This document shows positions 24,213 to 32,200 of a stretch of DNA of 34,731 nucleotides, in pieces (position 1 is the first letter of the stretch; each line of letters begins with the position of its first letter). The notes beneath the pieces are model-generated. The model was not told the DNA's origin and searched no databases. It was given only the letters and a program-made list of their open reading frames with translations. The position numbers were made by a program, and so were the translations under genes. The stretch is from Rhodocyclales bacterium (GTDB lineage: Bacteria; Pseudomonadota; Gammaproteobacteria; Burkholderiales; Rhodocyclaceae), in assembly GCA_016235805.1 (NCBI GenBank), contig JACRIY010000003.1:1-34731 (forward strand). The letters run 5' to 3'.

Positions 24213-25046
24213 TCAACCGCCCCGCCGCCGGCTGTCGTTGAGGCGCCAGTCGTAATCGAGGAAGTCCAGCTTGTAGTCGCCAGCACGTATTTTTGCCTGG
24301 GCGTCGGGCGTCGTCGCGAGCTGCGCGGCGTGGCGGGCGAAAGTGGCTTTCAGCGTGTCGTAGCCCTTGTTGGCCAGATGGCCCTTCTCGAAATCCTTGC
24401 CATACCAGTCGAAGATCTTCGACACCTGCAATCTGCCGCTGGCGGCATCGAAGCGATTGCGGCTGCTGTCGGCGAGGAAGCGCTTCATGCCGTCGTCGAG
24501 CTGGGCATCGAGCCTTTCCGGCGTGAAGGCTTCGGGCCGCAGCATCGGGCAGCCGATCGAGGCACAGACCACGCCGACATGGATGCGCGGGTCGTCGAAG
24601 GCGCCGGGGGCGCGGATCAGGCCGTGCTCGATGTCGTCGAGGTTGCGTTCCTGCCCCAGCAGGCTGAAGAACTTCTTCTTCCACGGCGAGGAAAACACCG
24701 AACCGAGATCCTTGATCGATTCCAGCTCGGGGTATTTCGTCAGGATCAGTTCGACGGTAAAGGCGTTGTAGGCATTGATCAGGAAGGTCAGGCGCTGGAC
24801 CTTGTTCCACTTGCCGTAGTCGGCTTCGCTCACCACCGTCAGCGTGCCGAGGTAGGCTTTCAGCGCCGCGTGTTCGGCCTTGATCGCGGTGTAGTCCACC
24901 GCGCTGGCATTGCCGTTGTTGAAGGGCTTGACGTGCTTCGCCAGCAACGCATGCCATGCCGCGTGCGAGTGATCGAAACCCTGGGCATGGGCCAGCGCGG
25001 CCGAGGCGATGAGGAACAGTCCAAGCAGCAGTTTGCGCAGCTTCAT
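24213..25046 (-). CDS. DUF547 family exported protein
   Basis: The 277-residue protein starts at ATG 25046, one base after the stop of the upstream flavoprotein gene (TGA-C-ATG), with GGGGAGA as its ribosome site, so the two are translationally coupled. A signal peptide (LLLGLFLIASAALAHAQ) sends it out of the cytoplasm. DUF547 features are visible: VDYTAIKAEHAALKAYL, RLTFLINAYNAFTVELIL, the invariant HVGVVCASIGCPML and a helical C-terminal half with ISKIFDWYGKDF-like VSKIFDWYGKDFEKG. The CASxGCP segment is the family hallmark. Function is unknown. Its coupling to a TVP38-flavoprotein suggests the two act together in the envelope. Confidence 0.9.
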   Translation of the reverse strand: MKLRKLLLGLFLIASAALAHAQGFDHSHAAWHALLAKHVKPFNNGNASAVDYTAIKAEHAALKAYLGTLTVVSEADYGKWNKVQRLTFLINAYNAFTVELILTKYPELESIKDLGSVFSSPWKKKFFSLLGQERNLDDIEHGLIRAPGAFDDPRIHVGVVCASIGCPMLRPEAFTPERLDAQLDDGMKRFLADSSRNRFDAASGRLQVSKIFDWYGKDFEKGHLANKGYDTLKATFARHAAQLATTPDAQAKIRAGDYKLDFLDYDWRLNDSRRRGG

Positions 25047-25047
25047 G

Positions 25048-27207
25048 TCATTCTCCCCGCCGCCAGGCATGGAAGCGCGCCACCCAGGCCAGCAAGGCTT
25101 GCGGGGCATGCGCCTTCTTCCAGACGCCGGCGACGTATTTGTTGGCTTCCGCCATGGTCGGGTAGATGTGGATGGTGCCGAGAATCTTGTTGAGGCCGAT
25201 GCCATGCTTCATGGCGAGAACGTATTCGGCGATCAGGTCGCCGGCATGTTCGCCGACGATGGTCACGCCCAGTATCCTGTCCTTGCCCGGCACCGTCAGC
25301 ACCTTGATGAAGCCGTGGGCCTCGCTGTCGGCGATCGCCCGGTCGAGGTCGTCGATGTCGTAGCGACTGACTTCATAGGCGACGCCCTTTTCCCTCGCCT
25401 CGGTTTCGTTGAGGCCGACACGCGCCACCTCGGGCTCGACGAAGGTCGCCCAGGGGATCACCGAATAGTCGGCCTTGAACTTCTTGAAGGGGTCGAACAG
25501 CGCATTGACGGCGGCATACCAGGCCTGATGCGCGGCGGTGTGGGTGAACTGGAAGGGACCGGCGACGTCGCCGGCGGCGTAGATGTTGGGATAGGTGGTT
25601 TGCAGGAACTCGTTGGTGTCGACCGTGCGCGTGGTGGCGACGCCGATGTCCTCCAGCCCGTAGCCCTTGAGATTGGCGACACGGCCCACGGCGACCAGCA
25701 CGGCGTCGAAGGGGATGCGCACTTCGCGCCCCTCGTGGTCGGCGATCAGCGCCTTTTCACCGCCTTCGACGACAAAGCGCATCGCCTTGTGGTTGAGCAG
25801 CACGTCGATGCCTTCCTGGCGGAAGCGCGCGGCGACCAGCTCCGAGACCTCGGGGTCTTCGCGGATCATCAGGCGCGGCAGCATTTCGACTTGCGTGACC
25901 TTGTTTCCCAAACCCGACCCGAAGCGGGCGAAGGATTGGGTCAGCTCGCAGCCGATCGGCCCGCCGCCCAGCACCACCAGGCGCCTGGGCAGCTCGCGCA
26001 GGTTCCAGACGTTGTCCGAGGTAAGGTAGCCGACCTCCTCGATGCCGGGACTCGGCGGCACGAAGGGCCGCGCGCCGGCGGCGATGACGATGCTGCGCGT
26101 GCTCATGCGCTCGGTGGCACCGTTGTGGCGCGTGAGCTCGACTTCCCATGGCGAGACGATCTTCGCGCTGCCTTCGATCACGTCGACGCCGAGCCCGGTG
26201 TAGCGCTCGACGGAATCGTGGGGTTCGACGGTCTGCACGACCTTCTTCACGCGCTCCATCACTTCACTGAACTGAAAGTCGGCGCTGGCGCTACGGCAAC
26301 CCAGCTCTTGTGCGCGCGAAACATGCGACAAAAACTTCGCCGAGCGGATCAGCGCCTTCGACGGCACGCAGCCGGTGTTGAGACAGTCGCCGCCCATCTT
26401 GTGCTTTTCGATCAGCGTGACCTTCGCCTTCACCGCCGCCGCGATGTAGGCCGTGACCAGCCCGGCGCTGCCGCCGCCGATGACGATGAGGTTGCGGTCG
26501 AACTTCGCCGGCCGTGTCCAGCGCGCATAGACCTGCTTCGCCTTGATGCCGTCGACGATCTTCTTCGCGATCAGCGGAAAGATGCCGAGCAGGGCAAACG
26601 AGCCGATCAGTGCCGGCGAGAGGATGCCGCGCAGGCTGTCGATGCCGGCCAGTTGCGTGCCGGCATTCACATACACCAGCGTGCCGGCCAGCATGCCGAG
26701 CTGGCTGACCCAGTAGAAGGTGCCCGCCCGCATCGAGGTCAGGCCCATCAGCAGGTTGATCATGAAGAAGGGAAACACCGGCACCAGGCGCAGCGTGAAC
26801 AAGTAGAAACCGCCCTCCTTCTCTACCCCGGCATTGATCGCCTGCAGGCGCTGGCCGAAGCGCGCCTGCACCCAGTCGCGCAGCAGGAAGCGTGAGGCAA
26901 GGAAAGCCAGCGTGGCGCCCAGGCTGGAAGCGAAGGACACCAGCACCGTACCCCACAGCAGGCCGAACACCGCGCCGCCGGCCAGCGTCATGATCGCCGC
27001 GCCGGGCAGCGAGAGTGCGGTGACCGCGACGTAAATGACGAAGTAGATGCCGGCGGTGAGCCAGGGATGGGCCTGCCGATAGGCGTCGAGCGCCGTTTGC
27101 TGCGCCTTCAGCGCGTCGAGGCTCAGCCAGCGCCCGAGGTCGAAGGCGAAGAAGGCGCCGACGACGATGGCGATGACAACGAGGAACAGCAGCTTGCGCA
27201 TGGACAT
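25048..27207 (-). CDS. TVP38/TMEM64 membrane domain fused to MerA/lipoamide-dehydrogenase-like flavoprotein
   Basis: A 719-residue fusion. Residues about 1-225 are a TVP38/TMEM64 (DedA-related) membrane domain: TM1 (5-22), VTALSLPGAAIMTLAGGAVFG, FASSLGATLAFLASRFLLRD, FTLRLVPVFPFFMINLLMGL. Residues about 237-719 form a class I pyridine nucleotide-disulfide oxidoreductase: FAD motif NLIVIGGGSAGLVTAYIAA, redox motif GGDCLNTGCVPSKAL (Cys275, Cys280), NAD motif LVVLGGGPIGCELTQSFARF, NIYAAGDVAG, and C-terminal HIYPTMAE supplying the His/Glu pair of an active reductase. It has no second C-terminal Cys pair of true mercuric reductases and no N-terminal HMA domain. The substrate is unknown; a membrane-anchored disulfide or quinone reductase is inferred. 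Start ATG 27207 has AGGAG 8 nt upstream. Confidence 0.93.
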   Translation of the reverse strand: MSMRKLLFLVVIAIVVGAFFAFDLGRWLSLDALKAQQTALDAYRQAHPWLTAGIYFVIYVAVTALSLPGAAIMTLAGGAVFGLLWGTVLVSFASSLGATLAFLASRFLLRDWVQARFGQRLQAINAGVEKEGGFYLFTLRLVPVFPFFMINLLMGLTSMRAGTFYWVSQLGMLAGTLVYVNAGTQLAGIDSLRGILSPALIGSFALLGIFPLIAKKIVDGIKAKQVYARWTRPAKFDRNLIVIGGGSAGLVTAYIAAAVKAKVTLIEKHKMGGDCLNTGCVPSKALIRSAKFLSHVSRAQELGCRSASADFQFSEVMERVKKVVQTVEPHDSVERYTGLGVDVIEGSAKIVSPWEVELTRHNGATERMSTRSIVIAAGARPFVPPSPGIEEVGYLTSDNVWNLRELPRRLVVLGGGPIGCELTQSFARFGSGLGNKVTQVEMLPRLMIREDPEVSELVAARFRQEGIDVLLNHKAMRFVVEGGEKALIADHEGREVRIPFDAVLVAVGRVANLKGYGLEDIGVATTRTVDTNEFLQTTYPNIYAAGDVAGPFQFTHTAAHQAWYAAVNALFDPFKKFKADYSVIPWATFVEPEVARVGLNETEAREKGVAYEVSRYDIDDLDRAIADSEAHGFIKVLTVPGKDRILGVTIVGEHAGDLIAEYVLAMKHGIGLNKILGTIHIYPTMAEANKYVAGVWKKAHAPQALLAWVARFHAWRRGE

Positions 27208-27274
27208 GGGGTCTCCTGAAATGACTTGCCGCCGAACACGGCATTGCAGCTTGGTCGCCGGCGCGCCGGTATCC

Positions 27275-29347
27275 TTACGCTACCACGGCCGTCGCCGCGG
27301 CATGCGCTTCGACCCAGGCACGGAAATCCGGCGCCGGCATCGGCCGCGCGACCCCGTAGCCTTGCACCAGGTCGCAGGCATTGGCGCGCAGCCAGTCGAT
27401 TTCGCCCGGCGTTTCGGCGCCCTCGGCCACCACCGTGAGGCCCAGCTCGCGGCACAACAGGAGAGTCGAGCGCACGATGGCCGCGTTGCGCGGCGTACTG
27501 TCCACCCCGGCAACGAAGGCGCGGTCGATCTTCAGTTCATGCACCGGCAAGATTTTCACGTAGGCCAGCGAGGCCTGTCCGGTGCCGTAGTCGTCGATCG
27601 AGAGCTTGAGCCCGAGCGCGGCCAGTTCATGCAGGTGGGAGAGCGCCAGTTCCGGGTCATCCATCAGCGCGCTCTCGGTGATTTCCAGGCACAGGCGACG
27701 TGGCGCCAGTCGCGATTGGGCCAGCAGGCGAGCGACGTCGGACACCAGGTCGCGGTTGAGCAGGTCGCGCGCCGAGAGGTTCACCGCGACCACGATGTCG
27801 AGCCCGGCATCCTGCCAGCCGGCGGCGTCGGCCACCGCGCGGCGCAGCGCCCATGGCGTGATCTCGCGGATGAAGCCGGTGCGTTCGGCAAACGGCACGA
27901 AGCGTCCCGGCGGCACCATGCCCAGTCGCGGATGGCGCCAGCGGATCAGCGCCTCCGCACCGGCGACGCGATGGCCTGCGAGGTCAAGTTTGGGCTGGTA
28001 ATGCAGCTCGAACTGGTTGCCGGAAAGCGCCTCGCGCATTTCGCCGATCAGCGAAAGCTGCTCCGGCTGGGGCTCGGCGGCGATGTCGGCAGCGAAGGCA
28101 TAGCCACACTGGCAACGCTTGGCGGCCTCCAGCGCAAGATGGGCGCGGCGCATCAGGCTCGCCGCATCGGCCGCGTCGCCGGGGCGCAAGGCCACGCCGA
28201 CGCTGGCATCGACATCGAGCCGCTGGCCATCGATGCTCAGGGGCTGGCGCAGGCCGGCGAGCAAAGCATCCAGCCGGGCCTGCGCCGCGACGCGGTCGGC
28301 GGCGGTGAACAGCACGGCGAACTTGTCGCCCCACAGCCGCGCCACTGCCTCCTCGGCGTCGAGATCGCGCTGCAGCCGCGCGCCAAGCTCGGACAGCAGG
28401 CGATCGCCGACGGCGTGGCCGAGCGCATGGTTGATCAGCGCAAAGCGCTGGATGTCGAGGATGGCCAGTGCATAGGGTGCCCGTGGCGGCAGCGCGGCGA
28501 GTCTTTCCATCAGCCGCGCGCGATTCGGCAGGCCGGTGAGCTGATCGACGTAGGCAATGCGCGCCAGCCGCTCCTCGCGGCTGGCGATGCTGTCGCGCAT
28601 GCTGTCCAGCGAGCGCAGCAACTCGCCGAACTCGTCCTTGCGGCAGCAGGGCACGGCCGCGCGGTAGTCGCCGCCGGCGATGGCGCCGGCCAGCGCGACC
28701 GCCTCGCGCAGCGGGGTGACGATGCCGCGCCCGATGGCCCAGGCCAGCAGCGCGCCGAGCGCCAGGGCCGCGCCAGCCAGCAGCAGCACGATGCGGCGCG
28801 CCTCGCCGGTGGCCACGCGCAGGGCTTCCAGTTCATCCTGCATGCGCTTCTGTATCACCGCTTCGAGCGCCTCGATCTCGAACAGCAGCGTGTTCAGCAG
28901 CTTGCCGGTGCGCGCCGCGAAATAGTCCCGCGCCGGGGCTACGCCGTCTATTTCGATCATCTCCACCGTGGCCTGGAACTGCTCGCCATAGCGCTGGCGG
29001 ATATCGGCGACACGTGACATCGCGGGTCGTTCGTCGGCGCCGAGCAGGCCGTCACCCAGCTCGCGCACCGCCCGGTCGGAGGCGGCGAGGTCGGCATCCA
29101 TCGCCGCGTAAAGCGGCACCCGATCCTCGCGGCGCGATGTTTGCAACAGTTTCAGCAAGCCGATGGCAGCAGCCTGTGCATGCTGGTTCACTTGCTGTGC
29201 GAGCAGCACCCGGCGCGCCTGGTGGTCCACCAGCTCGCGCGATTTCGCCGTCAGGTCGTCAAGCCGCCCCAGCGTCACCACTGCCACTGTCAGCGCCAGG
29301 CAGAGCAGCAGGGCAAAGGCCAGGGCAAGGCGGGCGCGGATCGACAT
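27275..29347 (-). CDS. Membrane GGDEF/EAL protein, probable c-di-GMP phosphodiesterase
   Basis: A 690-residue protein. TM1 lies near 7-27, a periplasmic helical sensor of about 155 residues follows, TM2 lies near 186-206 (IVLLLAGAALALGALLAWAI), then a HAMP domain. The GGDEF domain (about 265-420) is degenerate: GGDEF reads WGDKF in ARLWGDKFAVLF, so cyclase activity is unlikely. The EAL domain (about 435-685) keeps catalytic residues: EALIRWRHP, VNLSARDL, ITESALM, the loop LSIDDYGTGQASLAYVKI, LKIDR, VVAEGAET and QGYGVARPMP. It should hydrolyse c-di-GMP. It starts 10 nt after the DoxX gene, so it is probably the last gene of the bufferin operon, and is 67 bp upstream of the TVP38-flavoprotein. 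Confidence 0.93.
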   Translation of the reverse strand: MSIRARLALAFALLLCLALTVAVVTLGRLDDLTAKSRELVDHQARRVLLAQQVNQHAQAAAIGLLKLLQTSRREDRVPLYAAMDADLAASDRAVRELGDGLLGADERPAMSRVADIRQRYGEQFQATVEMIEIDGVAPARDYFAARTGKLLNTLLFEIEALEAVIQKRMQDELEALRVATGEARRIVLLLAGAALALGALLAWAIGRGIVTPLREAVALAGAIAGGDYRAAVPCCRKDEFGELLRSLDSMRDSIASREERLARIAYVDQLTGLPNRARLMERLAALPPRAPYALAILDIQRFALINHALGHAVGDRLLSELGARLQRDLDAEEAVARLWGDKFAVLFTAADRVAAQARLDALLAGLRQPLSIDGQRLDVDASVGVALRPGDAADAASLMRRAHLALEAAKRCQCGYAFAADIAAEPQPEQLSLIGEMREALSGNQFELHYQPKLDLAGHRVAGAEALIRWRHPRLGMVPPGRFVPFAERTGFIREITPWALRRAVADAAGWQDAGLDIVVAVNLSARDLLNRDLVSDVARLLAQSRLAPRRLCLEITESALMDDPELALSHLHELAALGLKLSIDDYGTGQASLAYVKILPVHELKIDRAFVAGVDSTPRNAAIVRSTLLLCRELGLTVVAEGAETPGEIDWLRANACDLVQGYGVARPMPAPDFRAWVEAHAAATAVVA

Positions 29348-29357
29348 GCCGCCGCGC

Positions 29358-29876
29358 CTAACCCCAGCGCCTGGCGATCAGGTGGTCAAGTGAGACCGGC
29401 CCCGGGCCGCGCGCGGCAATGAACAGCAGCACCGCCGCCCAGACGCCGTGAGTCGGCCAGGCGTCGGGGTAGACCAGGAACTGGATGGTCGCCGTCATTA
29501 CCAGCAGGGCCAGCGCCGAGAAGCGCGTCGCCAGCCCGATCAGGATCAACAGCGGAAACAGGTGTTCGGCGAAGGCCGCCATCGGCGCGGCGATTTCGGG
29601 CGGGACCAGCGGCAGCTTGTATTCGTCGCGGAACAACGCCACCACGGAATCGGAAAGTCTGGGCAGGCCGAAACTGAACTCGCCACTGACGATGTCGATG
29701 GCCAGGCCCTCGATCTTGGTCTGACCGGATTTCCAAAAGATCCCGGCGATGGCGAAGCGGCCCAGCAACGCGATCACGCCGTCGGGAACGCGCCCCAGCA
29801 GGTCAATGCCAAGGCGCGCCAGTTGCAGCGGCGCCGGGGTGCTGCCGCTCGCGGCGGCGGATACCTCTGTATTCAT
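29358..29876 (-). CDS. DoxX family membrane protein (bufferin/Hvf cluster)
   Basis: The 172-residue protein starts at ATG 29876, overlapping the upstream HvfC/BufC-like stop by 4 nt (ATGA). It has four hydrophobic segments: GVIALLGRFAIAGIFWKSGQ, FAEHLFPLLILIGLATRF, SALALLVMTATIQFLVYP and GVWAAVLLFIAARGPGPVSL, the usual four-helix DoxX layout including the GR-F-x-A-G-I-F-W-K-S-G start and the HGVWA...ARGPGPVSLD end. In DUF2282/DUF692/DUF2063 clusters a DoxX protein is the usual fourth gene (HvfD-type); it may help transport or redox handling of the peptide or its metal, which is not settled. It is 10 nt upstream of the EAL gene. Confidence 0.9.
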   Translation of the reverse strand: MNTEVSAAASGSTPAPLQLARLGIDLLGRVPDGVIALLGRFAIAGIFWKSGQTKIEGLAIDIVSGEFSFGLPRLSDSVVALFRDEYKLPLVPPEIAAPMAAFAEHLFPLLILIGLATRFSALALLVMTATIQFLVYPDAWPTHGVWAAVLLFIAARGPGPVSLDHLIARRWG

Positions 29877-30649
29877 GATTTCCTCCTCTGGGTGATGATC
29901 CCGGTGATCGCGCCGGCCCGCAGCAGCAAGGCCAGCGTCTCTGCCAGGTCGAAATGGCTGTCGCTTGCCAGCGCGGCCTCGGCCGCCGCGGCGAAGCTTG
30001 CGTCCTGCATCAGCGAGGCAACGAAACTTGCCGCTCCCGGCCTCAGGCAAAAAATCTCTACCTCCAGGCCATTGCGGCAAACCAGCGCCGTTTCCGCCGC
30101 GGCCGTGTCGAGCCCGGCCAGAGTCAGCGCGGCGGATTCCGACTGATGCGCGGTCCACAGCGAGGCCACGGCATGAGCCGATGGCAGCAAAAACAGCGAG
30201 GGATGAAAGGAAAAACGCGCGTCCGCGAGGACGGCGGCGTCACCCACCAGGGCCGCGATCGCGGCCGGCGCAAGAGGACAGGCGTCGGCCGCGTGCCAGG
30301 CCATCACGCGCAGGTATTCGAGGCGCGCCATGTCGGCCAGGTAGGGCAGCCCGGCGGCCGGCGGAAAATCCTCGATGAAACCGGCAAAGCCGTCGCCATA
30401 CAGCGCCAGCACCGACGAGCGCGGCGGATGCGCGCGCACGAACTCGCGCGCCATGGCGCGGAAGAAGTCCTCGCCGACCAGCGCCTGCGTCACCGGAAAA
30501 CTGTCTGCCAGGGCATCGACCAGGCCGACCACGACGTTGTTGCGATACACGCCAAAGCGCTGCGCCGGTGCCGACCCGTTCCAGGTCGTCAGCCCCGGCG
30601 GGCAACACCCGTCAGTCGCCAGCAGCGCGGCGGCAAAGTCGGCGCTCAC
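29873..30649 (-). CDS. bufC: HvfC/BufC family (DUF2063) bufferin maturation partner
   Basis: The 258-residue protein starts at a GTG (30649) that overlaps the maturase stop by 4 nt (GTGA). Residues about 1-100 are the DUF2063 putative DNA-binding-like domain ([51 protein letters not shown]), now known as the peptide-recognition partner of the MNIO maturase. The C-terminal half (about 120-250) is the variable domain. In the Haemophilus Hvf and Caulobacter bufferin systems this protein works with the DUF692 enzyme on the precursor. Its last base pairs overlap the DoxX start. No unusual features beyond the GTG start. Confidence 0.92.
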   Translation of the reverse strand: MSADFAAALLATDGCCPPGLTTWNGSAPAQRFGVYRNNVVVGLVDALADSFPVTQALVGEDFFRAMAREFVRAHPPRSSVLALYGDGFAGFIEDFPPAAGLPYLADMARLEYLRVMAWHAADACPLAPAAIAALVGDAAVLADARFSFHPSLFLLPSAHAVASLWTAHQSESAALTLAGLDTAAAETALVCRNGLEVEIFCLRPGAASFVASLMQDASFAAAAEAALASDSHFDLAETLALLLRAGAITGIITQRRKS

Positions 30650-31542
30650 GACACGGCGCTTTCCGCCGCCACCGGCAGCAAACGCTCCAGGATGCGCTCG
30701 GCATGGCGCGCCTCGGCCAGCAGCACCGGCAGCGCCGGGATGTCATTGTCGCGCTCGATCAGCGTCGGCATCGGCCCGACCCAGTCCAGCGCGTGGCAGT
30801 GGAGCTGCCATACCTCCTCGGCCACCGGCGCGCCGTGGCTGTCGATCAACAGCGGCGCGCCGAGGCTGTCGCTTTCGACGGCAAAACCGGCGAGGTGGAT
30901 CTGCGCCACCGCGTCGAGCGGCAGCGCCCGAATGTAGTCGCGTGCATCGCGGCCATGGTTGGTGCAGGAGACATGGACATTGTTCACATCGAGCAGCAGG
31001 CCGCAGCCGCTGCGTTGCACCACCTCGCCGATGAAATCCGTTTCGCCCATGGTCGAGGCGGCGAACTCGATATAGGTGGCCGGGTTCTCCAGCAGCATGC
31101 GGCGCCCGAGGCGCTCCTGCACGCGCTCGACATGCTCGCAGACGCGAACAAGCGTGGCGGCGTCGTAGGCGACCGGCAGCAGGTCGTTGTAGAAATTGCC
31201 GCCATGGCTGGACCAGGCCAGGTGCTCGGAAAAGGATTCGGGCTGGTAGCGGTCGAGCAAGGCCGCCAGGCGGTCGAGGTGCGCCTCGTCGAGCGGCCCC
31301 TCGCCGCCGATCGACAGGCCGACGCCATGGATCGACAGCGGATAACGCTCGCGGATGCGCGTCAGGTAATGGTGGAAGGGGCCGCCGTCCACCATGTAGT
31401 TCTCGGCATGGATTTCAAAGAAGCCGATGTCCGGCGCCGTGTCGAGGATCGCGCGGAAGTGCTCGGGCTTGAGCCCGATCCCCGCCCTTGCGGGCAGGGA
31501 TCGGTGCGGGCGCGCCGACGGGCGGCTCGCGGCAGGCTGCAT
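30646..31542 (-). CDS. bufB: MNIO family (DUF692) bufferin maturase
   Basis: A 298-residue TIM-barrel enzyme; start ATG 31542 with GGAG about 9 nt upstream. It is of the multinuclear non-heme iron oxidase family (MbnB, TglH, HvfB). Visible segments are [89 protein letters not shown] and IDSHGAPV. The repeated His, Glu and Asp in these motifs are the usual iron ligands and all appear present. In bufferins the enzyme converts precursor Cys residues to 5-thiooxazoles (established for related systems). It follows the precursor by 22 nt and overlaps the BufC gene by 4 nt, so all would be co-translated. Confidence 0.94.
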   Translation of the reverse strand: MQPAASRPSARPHRSLPARAGIGLKPEHFRAILDTAPDIGFFEIHAENYMVDGGPFHHYLTRIRERYPLSIHGVGLSIGGEGPLDEAHLDRLAALLDRYQPESFSEHLAWSSHGGNFYNDLLPVAYDAATLVRVCEHVERVQERLGRRMLLENPATYIEFAASTMGETDFIGEVVQRSGCGLLLDVNNVHVSCTNHGRDARDYIRALPLDAVAQIHLAGFAVESDSLGAPLLIDSHGAPVAEEVWQLHCHALDWVGPMPTLIERDNDIPALPVLLAEARHAERILERLLPVAAESAVS

Positions 31543-31564
31543 GGCGTGGGCTCCGGGCCGCCGC

Positions 31565-31879
31565 TCAGGCCTTCTTTTCCTTGAATTCCATCAGTTGGCC
31601 GTGGCCGGTCGGCGAAGTCTTCGACATGGCTTTCTCGCAGGTGCCCTTGGGCACCATCGACCAGGCATTGCCCTGATAGTCGGTCTTCGACGTACCGGCG
31701 CAGGAGGTGCCGGCGCCCGCCTTGCAGTCGTTCTTGCCCTTCAATGCCACGCCGAAGCATTTTTCCGTCTCCGCCTTCATGGCGCCGCCATGCGAAGCGG
31801 CGATGGCGGGTGCGGCGGCGATGCCCATGGCGGCACCGAAGGCAAGGGCGAGGGAAGCAGCGGAAAGGGTTTTGTTCAT
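31565..31879 (-). CDS. bufA: Bufferin precursor peptide (DUF2282/BufA1-HvfA type)
   Basis: A 104-residue precursor; start ATG 31879 with AAGGAG 7-8 nt upstream. A Sec signal peptide (about 1-28, [15 protein letters not shown]) takes the modified product to the periplasm. The core has four Cys: 41 ([10 protein letters not shown]), 52 (KNDCKAG), 60 (TSCAGTS) and 81 ([10 protein letters not shown]), the standard DUF2282 layout. In characterised bufferins these are partly turned into thiooxazoles and bind copper, protecting against copper stress (established knowledge for relatives). A His-rich-free tail [19 protein letters not shown] extends past the last Cys. It heads the minus-strand operon bufA-bufB-bufC-doxX-EAL. 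Copper-responsive control is expected; here it could be ECF-driven, with a GTAAG-N16-CGACTC element upstream. Confidence 0.93.
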   Translation of the reverse strand: MNKTLSAASLALAFGAAMGIAAAPAIAASHGGAMKAETEKCFGVALKGKNDCKAGAGTSCAGTSKTDYQGNAWSMVPKGTCEKAMSKTSPTGHGQLMEFKEKKA

Positions 31880-32146
31880 GACGATCTCCTTGTTGGACTG
31901 GGGAATGCGGATTGCTCCGTGCAGGCGCGAAAGCCGCCCTGCTGCTCCGTGAGTCGGGCAGGAAATCGAATACTTACAGCTTGAACAATATTTTTTGTGG
32001 CTAAAGAAGGGCCGCCTCGAAAGTCGGCGCTGGCAATACGGCGATCGGTGAAAGAGATGGCAGACTGTCCGGCTGAATCGCTACTCGTCGATTCAAGTCT
32101 CCCGCCGGAATGGCTGCCGTCGGGATTTCGCCGAAACGCTGGTCCG
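31880..32146. other. Non-coding upstream region of bufA
   Basis: No gene seen between the bufA start and the terminator of the PEP-CTERM gene. It holds the bufA ribosome site, the candidate ECF promoter at 31951-31977, and a more A+T-rich part around 31980-32000 (a TTTTTT run). Short open frames here lack family signatures. Confidence 0.6.
31951..31977 (-). promoter_or_regulatory. Candidate ECF promoter for bufA (GTAAG-N16-CGACTC)
   Basis: On the minus strand GTAAG (complement of 31973-31977) and CGACTC (complement of 31951-31956) are 16 bp apart. This resembles the GTAAC-N16-CGAA promoters reported for ECF-controlled bufferin genes. It is about 70 bp upstream of the bufA ATG. Motif reading only. 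Confidence 0.35.
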
Positions 32147-32177
32147 AAAAACGAAGAACGGGAGCGGCGCCCCCGTT
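32147..32177 (-). terminator. Intrinsic terminator of the PEP-CTERM gene
   Basis: On the minus strand AACGGG and CCCGTT (complement of 32172-32177 and 32157-32162) form a stem around a GC-rich loop, followed by a T run (complement of AAAAA at 32147-32151). It is 24 nt after the PEP-CTERM stop, a good rho-independent terminator. Confidence 0.7.
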
Positions 32178-32200
32178 ACTCATTGCAAATCCCCTGCGGC

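Noticed and set aside
25009..26895. 628-codon plus-strand frame
   Set aside because: It is antisense to the TVP38-flavoprotein; the composition (Asp/His/Gln-rich) is typical of high-GC shadows.
25048..27207. Genuine mercuric reductase and a mer resistance locus
   Set aside because: No N-terminal HMA domain, no C-terminal vicinal Cys pair, and no merR, merT or merP nearby.
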